Positions 7,109 to 13,966 of a stretch of 42,840 nt of DNA are shown in pieces. The position numbers and the translations under genes were made by a program. Every line of letters starts with the position of its first letter. The first letter of the stretch is position 1. Origin of the DNA: Verrucomicrobiota bacterium (GTDB lineage Bacteria; Verrucomicrobiota; Verrucomicrobiia; Limisphaerales; UBA8199); NCBI GenBank assembly GCA_003176045.1, contig PSRM01000113.1, forward strand, positions 1 to 42,840. Reading direction: 5' to 3'. Below the pieces are notes generated by a model. The model ran no database searches. It saw only the letters and a list, made by a program, of their open reading frames with translations, and had not been told where the DNA came from.

Positions 7109-9394
7109 CTATATTTGTGCCGCTTCTGGCGAGGCGTCCTGCTCAGGAGCGCCATTGCCTTTGTGGGGCCACTGAAATGCTTCGGCCGGACCAAGCGGGA
7201 CCTCTACGCGCACGACCGTGCCCTGGCCCAAACGACTGGACGGAAGAAAAGTCCCGCCAATACGCCTGGCCCGTTCGGACATGCCAAGCAGGCCGAAGTG
7301 GCCATTACTCGGTCCGGCGCAGGTTTGCAGATCAAAGCCGATGCCGTTGTCCTGAATCTGCATGATAACGCGTTCGGCCTCGAACTGTAGTTCGATGTCC
7401 ACCTGGGTGGCGCGGGCATGTTTGATGACATTGGTGATGGCTTCCTGGCTGATGCGAAGCAGGTTTTCTTCAACCACTTCCGGCAAAGACCGCAGGTTGC
7501 CTTTGGTTTGCAGGTCAACTTTGATGGCACAGGGTTGCGTCAGTTGCCGCGCGCTCTCGACCAGCGCGCCGGGTAGATCGAATTGCTCGATGGCCCGTTT
7601 TCGCAAGTCCCAAACCGAGCGGCGCAATTCGGTCTGGCTTTTGCCCATCAGATTCCGAGCCAAGCCGAGGTGGTTTCGTGCGCTCTCCGGTTTGCTTTCA
7701 TACAGTCTGGCTGCAGTATCCAATTGAAGAGCGATGCCGGTGAGGGTTTGCTCGACGGTATCGTGCAACTCCTGTGCCAGGCGTGTGCGTTCGGAGAGCA
7801 CGGCTTTGAATTGGACTTCAGCTTCCTTGCGAGCCGTGATTTGGAATTTGAGTTCTTTGGTTCGTTGCCGGACGCGTTCTTCGAGCAGGTCGTGCGCTTC
7901 CTGCAATTGCCGCTGCGCCTTTTCGCGCTCGCCAATCTGGAAATTCAATGCCGCATTTTGGCGCGATACCATCACCAGCCAGCCTAAGACTATGATGGAC
8001 ACCACCGACACCATGCCCAGGATCACTAACATCCGCCTGGGCGTAAACCAGCTCGGTTTCGCAAGCACGCGCACCGTGTCCGGACTGCGGACGAGGATTT
8101 TGAAAGACTTCACTCTTCCGTCGTTATCAATTTCAGACAGACAAACACCGCAGACGGCGACAGTGCTGCCGATTGGAATCGCTTCAAGATTGGAAGGCGG
8201 CGCGACCGATTCCGCCTGGGCCGCGAAGATGACATTGCTGCTTTGCAGGGCCAGTGTGGTGCTGGTGTTAGTACCGCCGGCTGCCGGGTCCGCCATCCGG
8301 GTCACCGTGCAATTGAGCAACCTGGCTGTCAGGGAGACAAAGTCGGCATGGTGCAACCCATTTTGAAGCGCTCCGATGGAAACGGGTTTCGGAACTACGG
8401 TCACACGTTGCCCCGAGGTCCCGCGGAGGACGGCATCCTGCAACACGGGCAGGTTTTGGTCGAAAGTGGGGAAGCCGACGGCTTCGACTACCTCGCCGGG
8501 CTCGAATGGGGTAAGCTGCCGGCTCTGCACTTGAAGGCCGCCGGATTTGTCCTGAACGAAAAGGTTCTCGCCCAACCGTTGCAACGTGACAACGCCGCGA
8601 ATGTGGGCCCGGCGATTGAGTGAATTATCCGGACGGTACTGCGCGAGGCTGTCCAGTGGAACGATCGCTTCCTCGAAAGGATTGATCGTCTCGGATTTCG
8701 CGACCACGAGGTCCTCCAGCACCGGAACGTACACCTCTACGGCGATGAGTTGACGCAACGACCTGTTGTGAGCTTCCGCCGCAGTCCCGCGCACGCGCAA
8801 CTGGGCGGCGACCAGTGCCTGTGGATCTCTGCTCGTCAACAACGGCGCATAAATCCGAAACCGATAACCCCCCGCAACCAAATCCGCAACCAGCCGAGCG
8901 CCCTCAGTGTGCGCTTCGCGAACAACGCCGGTAATCTCGATGCGCTGGCTGTCTTCCGCACCGGACATCAGACGTTCGATCGCCACAGTTTTGGCTGCCG
9001 GGAGCGGCCCGGCGCCGATTTGCCGCACGGTCGGGGCGGTGATGATAGGGGCATAAGCGCCCGGGTGAGTTATCCCAGTCACCTCAACAACGATGCCTGG
9101 CTCCGGGCGTTGGCCGTTGAAGTTGTCTACGAAAATTCCGCTGGTCGGGTCCTGCATGAAAAAACGGCCTTTCAAAGCCGGGTCCGAAGCGGTGACGATC
9201 CCAGTTACCGAGACCTTCAGCGAACGCGCCGCCTGATCGGCAGGAAGGGAAATAATGGAAAGGGCGTTGGTTAAGAGCGGGCCGGGCTCATCGGCTCGGG
9301 CTTCCCCAAAACAAGCCAGTGTGAGCAGGAATGTGAAAAGTCGAACCCAACTTGGAACCAGGCCTGACATTTGCGCATTTGAACTATTACTCAT
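7109..9394 (-). CDS. Membrane sensor histidine kinase (NarX/DesK-type) with tandem OB-fold-like sensor
   Basis: Sensor kinase of 761 residues. It has a signal peptide (about 15-35), a periplasmic region of about 410 residues, one membrane segment (about 455-477, 'LVILGMVSVVSIIVLGWLVM'), a coiled coil, a HisKA_3 dimerisation domain with phospho-histidine H544 in 'AQELHDTVEQTL', and a HATPase domain with N-box 'EAITNVIKHARA' and G-box 'DNGIGFD'. The periplasmic part contains at least two repeats of the kind 'GIVTxxxxxxGxFxxQDxxxGIxV', which resemble OB folds. The ATG overlaps as ATGA with the stop codon of the upstream GH2 C-terminal frame, so kinase translation was built to be coupled to the glycosidase. 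The ligand is unknown; a glycan fragment is a reasonable guess. Confidence 0.9.
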   Translation of the reverse strand: MSNSSNAQMSGLVPSWVRLFTFLLTLACFGEARADEPGPLLTNALSIISLPADQAARSLKVSVTGIVTASDPALKGRFFMQDPTSGIFVDNFNGQRPEPGIVVEVTGITHPGAYAPIITAPTVRQIGAGPLPAAKTVAIERLMSGAEDSQRIEITGVVREAHTEGARLVADLVAGGYRFRIYAPLLTSRDPQALVAAQLRVRGTAAEAHNRSLRQLIAVEVYVPVLEDLVVAKSETINPFEEAIVPLDSLAQYRPDNSLNRRAHIRGVVTLQRLGENLFVQDKSGGLQVQSRQLTPFEPGEVVEAVGFPTFDQNLPVLQDAVLRGTSGQRVTVVPKPVSIGALQNGLHHADFVSLTARLLNCTVTRMADPAAGGTNTSTTLALQSSNVIFAAQAESVAPPSNLEAIPIGSTVAVCGVCLSEIDNDGRVKSFKILVRSPDTVRVLAKPSWFTPRRMLVILGMVSVVSIIVLGWLVMVSRQNAALNFQIGEREKAQRQLQEAHDLLEERVRQRTKELKFQITARKEAEVQFKAVLSERTRLAQELHDTVEQTLTGIALQLDTAARLYESKPESARNHLGLARNLMGKSQTELRRSVWDLRKRAIEQFDLPGALVESARQLTQPCAIKVDLQTKGNLRSLPEVVEENLLRISQEAITNVIKHARATQVDIELQFEAERVIMQIQDNGIGFDLQTCAGPSNGHFGLLGMSERARRIGGTFLPSSRLGQGTVVRVEVPLGPAEAFQWPHKGNGAPEQDASPEAAQI

Positions 9395-9578
9395 TGCAAC
9401 TTCAATCGGTAAAAGCCCTGCGTCCCTGCGGGAACATTCGTAAACGGTGTCACGGCTGAGTCTATATTACTCCAAGGGCCCACTGGATTGGTAGCATTTT
9501 GCAGCGTGCCGCCTGGCCAGGTGAGCACCGGGTTGGCGCTAATCCAAATCGCAGAAATGGAGGCTAGTTGGTCAGTGG
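9391..9578 (-). pseudogene. Out-of-frame C-terminal block of the second GH2 gene
   Basis: Immediately downstream of the GH2 stop, the minus strand continues in a second frame that encodes the block shared by the secreted enzymes here: 'VLTWPGGTLQNATNPVGPW' and, at the very end, 'GFYRLKLQ'. Its TGA at 9393-9391 overlaps the ATG of the kinase gene. The GH2 gene therefore once ended here and has been shifted out of frame at the heptamer array 9569-9596. Gaining one 7-bp unit, or losing two, would restore the continuous frame. Confidence 0.85.
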
Positions 9579-9596
9579 TCAGTGGTCCGTGGTCGC
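9569..9596. repeat. Heptamer tandem array (tggtcag/tggtccg) at the GH2 frameshift
   Basis: Four units: tggtcag, tggtcag, tggtccg and tggtcgc. On the coding strand the array contains the premature TGA (9581-9579). A closely similar four-unit array lies at 31172-31199 in intergenic DNA. The 7-bp unit changes frame with every copy gained or lost. Confidence 0.85.
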
Positions 9597-11771
9597 TCCG
9601 GAGTCCCCCTTCGCCGAAATCACTGACCCCTTCGCACTCGCCGTCGGCACCGAGGCCGGTGCTGCAGGACCATTCCAAGACAGCGAGTCGCTGACCGTCT
9701 TCGAATCCTTTGTTCCAACTGCCCGCACACTGTTGGCCCCGCTAAGCAGCGTCACCGCCCACGTATAGATACAATTGGTGCTGCTGCGCCGGCCCAAGGA
9801 GTTTTCGTTCACAAACAACTCCACCGAATCGCAATTGGAATACACCTTCGCTGTGATGGAGTTCGCCATCCGATTTGTAAAGGTGTGACCCGTGATATAA
9901 ACCATAGGATCGGTTGTCCAGTTGGCCTTGTAAAAATAGAATGCGTCTTTGCGAAGACGACGGTCGTAGGTCACGAGGCCTTTGTCATTTAAACCGGGCA
10001 GCCCGCCTTCGTTGCGCGCATCGGATGCAAAATCAGCCATGTTCCACAGCAACTTGCACCATACGAACGGACGCGCCTTCATCTGCTGCCAATGCAATTC
10101 GTGAAGCAGGTTCTGGTATTCTTCGGGATGAAACGGACCGCCCGGCTCAGGCTTCCCGCAGGTTTCACTATGATGTGCTGGATTTGCCCCCGCGCCGTAT
10201 TCACTGATCCCGATGCTCCGCGCCGGGTTTTTCGCCCGAACGCTGTCCAGCCACGGGCCGAGGTCGCTGATTTCTCCGTTGTACCAGCCGAAATACTTGT
10301 TGAAGGACGAGAGAGCGGAACACCAGGTCGAGGGCTCGTCATCGCGCGCGTTCGCGGCGGAAACAGACGGGCGCCCCGGATTTTCCTGCGCGGCTAGAGC
10401 GGCAAGCTGTTTAGCCAGCCGCGTTGGGCTCGGCCCCTTTTTCATCGTGATTTCATTGAAGATTCCCCAGCAGATGACCGACGGATGATTGTACCGCTGC
10501 CGAATGAGTTCACGCAGTTGTTGCGCGGCATTGGCATAAAAGGCGGGACTGTCAGTGATCTGGTTGATGAGCGGGATTTCCGTCCACACAACCAGACCAT
10601 TCCGGTCAGCAAGGTCGTACGTGTGCTCGCAATGTTCGTAGTGCGAGAGCCTGAGCGCCGTGGCGCCGACCTCTTTAAGCAGCGCAAAGTTGTCCACCCG
10701 CTGTTGGTCTTCCACAGCCCATCCCTGATGCACCCAATCCTGGTGCATGCTCACACCGTGCAAATCATAACTGCGGCCATTCAGAAAAAAGCCATTCGAC
10801 GGATCCACATTGAAGTACCGGAAGCCCAACGGTTGTTCCACCCTGTCCACCAGTTTCGACCCATTACGCACTTCCACAAAGACTCGATACAGGTAGGGGT
10901 CCGCAAGCCCGCCCCAAAGATGCGGTTTCTGAATCTGGCCGCTGAGAAGAGCGGTCGAGTTCAATCCGGCAGAGAGCGCCAGATTGCTTTCAAAAGTGGT
11001 AACGATGTTTGTCCACGCATCAGCGATGAGCGCGCGGATTTGTACAGTTGCCTCGCGTGGGCTCGCGTTGAAGAGAATGGCCCGGACCTGGAGATCTGCG
11101 CTGTTTGAACTGACGCGCGAGGCATCCAGATAGACACCGCACGAACCGTAGTCCAAAGGCGAAATGTGCACAGGATCGGTTATGAGCAGCTTCACCTCCC
11201 GGTAGAGGCCTCCAAAAAACGTAAAATCCGCCGAAAGCGGCGGCACCTCGGGATTCGGAGAATTGTTGACTTTGACCGCGATCACATTATCGTGGCCTGG
11301 TTTGAGCTGCGAGCTCACGTCAAAGCTGAACGCGGCAAAGCCTCCTTTGTGTTGTCCCACCCAAATCCCGTTCACATACACGTCTGTAACCAGAAAAGCT
11401 CCATCGAATTTGAGGAAGCAAACCCGCCCTGCAAACGTTTCCGCCGGCCGGTAGTGCAGCCGATACCAACCACTGCCGCGATAGTAATTATCGCCCCCGT
11501 CTTCGCCGTCCAGATTGTTCCAGGTGTGCGGCAAATCGGTTTGCGGCCACGTCGAATCATCGAAATTGATGCCCTCCGCGCCCGCGACGTCCTGTCTGAT
11601 GAAACGCCACCCATGGAGTAGCGCAGTTTCCGTCCGGGAACAAGTCTGAGGCCGGTAAGTTTCGCCAGGCGAAGGAATAGCACTCATTGTGAGCACCACA
11701 AAACTGAGCAGCCCAGCCGCGCCGCGATGGAAGAACGTCCTTGGTTCGACCCGGCTACAAATGGCTCTCAC
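9579..11771 (-). CDS. Secreted GH2 beta-galactosidase-like enzyme, C-terminus frameshifted
   Basis: Paralogue of the GH2 enzyme at 26-3955, without the LamG, FN3 and Ig-like modules. It has 730 residues: signal peptide (about 15-36), sugar-binding domain (about 48-200), Ig-like domain (about 205-320) and TIM barrel (about 325-625). The acid/base is E440 in 'WGIFNEIT' and the nucleophile E524 in 'IGISEYGAG'. Close similarity runs on through 'MVYITGHTF' and 'VSDSLSW', then the reading frame is lost in a heptamer array and stops after 'SGATTDH'. The missing C-terminal block is present downstream in another frame (9391-9578). The catalytic part is complete, so the truncated enzyme may still be active. 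It is the first gene of a probable operon with the kinase and regulator. Confidence 0.88.
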   Translation of the reverse strand: MRAICSRVEPRTFFHRGAAGLLSFVVLTMSAIPSPGETYRPQTCSRTETALLHGWRFIRQDVAGAEGINFDDSTWPQTDLPHTWNNLDGEDGGDNYYRGSGWYRLHYRPAETFAGRVCFLKFDGAFLVTDVYVNGIWVGQHKGGFAAFSFDVSSQLKPGHDNVIAVKVNNSPNPEVPPLSADFTFFGGLYREVKLLITDPVHISPLDYGSCGVYLDASRVSSNSADLQVRAILFNASPREATVQIRALIADAWTNIVTTFESNLALSAGLNSTALLSGQIQKPHLWGGLADPYLYRVFVEVRNGSKLVDRVEQPLGFRYFNVDPSNGFFLNGRSYDLHGVSMHQDWVHQGWAVEDQQRVDNFALLKEVGATALRLSHYEHCEHTYDLADRNGLVVWTEIPLINQITDSPAFYANAAQQLRELIRQRYNHPSVICWGIFNEITMKKGPSPTRLAKQLAALAAQENPGRPSVSAANARDDEPSTWCSALSSFNKYFGWYNGEISDLGPWLDSVRAKNPARSIGISEYGAGANPAHHSETCGKPEPGGPFHPEEYQNLLHELHWQQMKARPFVWCKLLWNMADFASDARNEGGLPGLNDKGLVTYDRRLRKDAFYFYKANWTTDPMVYITGHTFTNRMANSITAKVYSNCDSVELFVNENSLGRRSSTNCIYTWAVTLLSGANSVRAVGTKDSKTVSDSLSWNGPAAPASVPTASAKGSVISAKGDSGATTDH

Positions 11772-11870
11772 GGATAAAGGCCACCCTAAGCCCTTCTCGT
11801 GCTCTCAACCATCCCTCTTTGGAGGGGTCACGCGGAGCGCCGAATTCCGCTTCGGCCCGAGTTTGTGTAG

Positions 11871-11923
11871 GGGACTACGTGAGGAGTCCCTGGAAAGTAG
11901 GGCAGGCGAGACGCCTGCCCTAC
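11871..11923. repeat. Two adjacent hairpin repeats at the end of the RHH gene
   Basis: GGGACT...AGTCCC (11871-11890) is followed by GTAGGGCAGGCG-aga-CGCCTGCCCTAC (11897-11923), a perfect 12-bp stem with a 3-nt loop. The second hairpin provides the TAG stop of the small minus-strand gene and could terminate its transcript. The first resembles part of the palindrome at 42035-42143. Confidence 0.75.
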
Positions 11924-12198
11924 TCCACAGCCCTCAAAGCTTGAGCGTTGATGAGTTGGTCAATCCCCGCTTCATCACGCTCCGGCCGGGAATAGTAGCG
12001 ATCCAGAACGTCCGTGGGCAAAGGATCCACACTAGTGATTCGCTCCGGCGGTGCCACCTCGCGAACCAGCCGGTCCAGGCCTAGTTTCATGCTCAGGCGC
12101 ATCGTATCGGCCATCGAGAGACCGGTTTTGCGGGAGGCGCGGCGTACTTGGCAGAGCAGATCCTTTGACATAGCGAGGCGAAAGGTCCTGTTCCGCAT
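11920..12198 (-). CDS. Small ribbon-helix-helix (CopG/Arc-like) DNA-binding protein
   Basis: A 92-residue protein starting 'MRNRTFRLAMSKDLLCQVRR' and continuing 'TGLSMADTMRLSMKLGLDRL', a pattern typical of MetJ/Arc/CopG antitoxins: a short beta strand then two helices. The ATG at 12198 is preferred over a GTG at 12228 because a promoter-like pair (TTGACG, 17 bp, AATGAT) ends just before it. The stop codon is the first TAG of a palindromic repeat, so the native C-terminus may be altered. No toxin gene lies next to it; downstream there is only repeat DNA. It may be an orphan antitoxin or a stand-alone repressor. Confidence 0.65.
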   Translation of the reverse strand: MRNRTFRLAMSKDLLCQVRRASRKTGLSMADTMRLSMKLGLDRLVREVAPPERITSVDPLPTDVLDRYYSRPERDEAGIDQLINAQALRAVE

Positions 12199-12204
12199 AT
12201 GTGA

Positions 12205-12233
12205 ATCATTCAGCGCCGAGTCGCGCACGTCAA
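12205..12233 (-). promoter_or_regulatory. Candidate sigma-70-like promoter of the RHH gene
   Basis: On the minus strand TTGACG (12233-12228) and AATGAT (12210-12205) are separated by 17 bp. The expected transcription start would fall at or next to the ATG at 12198, implying a leaderless or very short leader mRNA. By-eye match only: 5/6 and 4/6 to the E. coli consensus, while Verrucomicrobial promoters are poorly known. Confidence 0.3.
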
Positions 12234-12249
12234 GGCTGTCAACCCTGCC

Positions 12250-13782
12250 TCAGCCTTCCCCCAAACAACTCTGGATGGTGTTCAGCGTATTCAGCGTAAT
12301 CCCGACAGAACGCTTAATGTTCTCCAGGCGCCCGCCATCATCGCACTTGCCCTCAAGCGAAGGCAGTTCCTTGAGAATCGAGACAAGGCCCTCTTTGTAA
12401 ACCTTGCGTCCGGTGGCATCGAGCATCGGCTCCTTGAGATAACTCGATGGCCCCGGCGAAGTGCCCCAAAGCCCCTGCCATAGCTTGAATTCTCCGGGCA
12501 CAAATCCGTAGAGCTTCTTGAAAGACTCCGTCTGCCGCGGCCAATTGCCGAAGTACGAATCCTCCGCCTTGAAGAACAGCTCCACCAGCCTTTGGCCTGT
12601 GCGCGGATCTTTGGGCTTATACAACAGTCGGACAGCCTCCGTGAGGACGTCCTCAGCGCTTTTGGTTGTATCTGAAAGAATTCGTCCGCCGATGAAAGTC
12701 TGCACCTCTGCCCCTGCGTTATTTGGCGGCCCCTGGTAATAGAGACAGCCGCGCACGCCGTCCGCATATTGGAATTTGATTCCATCAACCGCTCGCCGCA
12801 CGTATGGCAGAAAGTAGGAAGCCCGGTCCCAGCGTGTATCGTGATACAGCCAGAGCTGCCCGGATGTGCCGTAGGCGCAAGACATCTTTTGTATGAATTC
12901 GCGCCGCTCCTTCGGGTCTAGCTGATAGCCGGTGTGGCCCTGATCGAAAATACAATCAACGTGTTTCGATAATTCCAGCAGATGGCCCTTCTCCTGTTCA
13001 TTGAAATGCGGATGCCCTTGCAGCCAGCTAATCGTAATCACGTACACGATCTTCTCCGGCCATTTCTGCCTGATGTAATCTGCAGTCTTGCGGTTGATTC
13101 GCGCATTGTAGGCCACCACGCCATCCTTTCCGGCGCAGTTGGGACAGAAACAACATCCCAAATCGCACGACTCAAGATGGACCCCGCCGAAATCCCATTC
13201 GCTGAGCACGAAATCAATGATGCGCCGCACATAACCCCACGATTTCGGGTTCGCATCGCACATCGCGTGCGGATGAGCTGAGCCATCTTGATTCTTCCCG
13301 CGAACGGATGGATCAGCCTCGATGATCTTGTCATAGCCCCAACTGTAAGTGCCCAGACCGAGTGACAATTTCAGGCCGCGATGCTTTGCCGCCTTGAACA
13401 GCGTCTTGATTCGCTTACGCCGGTCGCCATCCACTGCGCTGGTGATGTCCACCGGCCAGCCGTATGTGGCGAAAAGCCCCCACACATCGAACAGGTTATA
13501 GCCGGCGCGGCTTTGCAAGTCCATGATGCGGACCAGGCTGCGAACACATTCATCATCCAATTGCGGCGCCGGCCAGTTCTCCAGCGGCAACGCCTCACAG
13601 CGCATGTCGTTGATCCAGGCGCCGAAAGCGATGCGGTACTTGTAGGCCAACGATGAGTCGAGCGCCGGCTGATCCACCGCCCTTGCCTTCTCCAAATCCA
13701 GCGCCGAGCCAACAAATAATCCGGTGCCCGCAATCGAGGCTCGTGCAAGAAACTCGCGACGGCTGGTCCGATGAGAATTCAT
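12250..13782 (-). CDS. Tat-exported TIM-barrel-like protein, putative glycosidase, function unknown
   Basis: A 510-residue protein with a twin-arginine signal ('SRREFLARASIAGTGLFVGSA'), so it is exported folded and perhaps carries a cofactor or metal. The body has features of a (beta/alpha)8 barrel glycosidase-like fold: 'GYNLFDVWGLFATYGW', 'GLKLSLGLGTYSWGY', then 'WDFGGVHLESCDLGCC' and 'DCIFDQGHTGY'. A compact cluster C206-x3-C-C-x-C-x2-C216 follows the barrel strand 'VHLE' and could bind metal. The C-terminal third (about 350-500) is helical. I do not recognise a named family. The setting among secreted glycanases suggests a role in glycan use. The start is supported by the Tat motif position. 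Confidence 0.75.
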   Translation of the reverse strand: MNSHRTSRREFLARASIAGTGLFVGSALDLEKARAVDQPALDSSLAYKYRIAFGAWINDMRCEALPLENWPAPQLDDECVRSLVRIMDLQSRAGYNLFDVWGLFATYGWPVDITSAVDGDRRKRIKTLFKAAKHRGLKLSLGLGTYSWGYDKIIEADPSVRGKNQDGSAHPHAMCDANPKSWGYVRRIIDFVLSEWDFGGVHLESCDLGCCFCPNCAGKDGVVAYNARINRKTADYIRQKWPEKIVYVITISWLQGHPHFNEQEKGHLLELSKHVDCIFDQGHTGYQLDPKERREFIQKMSCAYGTSGQLWLYHDTRWDRASYFLPYVRRAVDGIKFQYADGVRGCLYYQGPPNNAGAEVQTFIGGRILSDTTKSAEDVLTEAVRLLYKPKDPRTGQRLVELFFKAEDSYFGNWPRQTESFKKLYGFVPGEFKLWQGLWGTSPGPSSYLKEPMLDATGRKVYKEGLVSILKELPSLEGKCDDGGRLENIKRSVGITLNTLNTIQSCLGEG

Positions 13783-13875
13783 GCCACGATCTTAAGCATC
13801 CTAATCCCAATGTAAATTGCACTGAGTCGGCGACGATAGTGGAGCGCAGCTTTTCGGGTCAACTCGCCTGTTTTG

Positions 13876-13966
13876 GGAGTGCGGCGACAGGTCGCCGCTT
13901 TAGGACTGCGCGATCCCGCTCATCGGGACGCAATTCCAAAGCGCGGACATGTCCGCGCACTCCAAC
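13876..13966. repeat. Triple-hairpin palindromic repeat abutting the GH81 stop codon
   Basis: Contains GCGGCGAC-ag-GTCGCCGC (13881-13898), a weaker TCCCG...CGGGA hairpin (about 13914-13928) and the perfect 18-bp palindrome gcgcggacatgtccgcgc (13941-13958) followed by 'actcc'. The GH81 stop codon begins only a few bases beyond. It may act as transcript terminator or 3' stabiliser for GH81. Confidence 0.75.
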
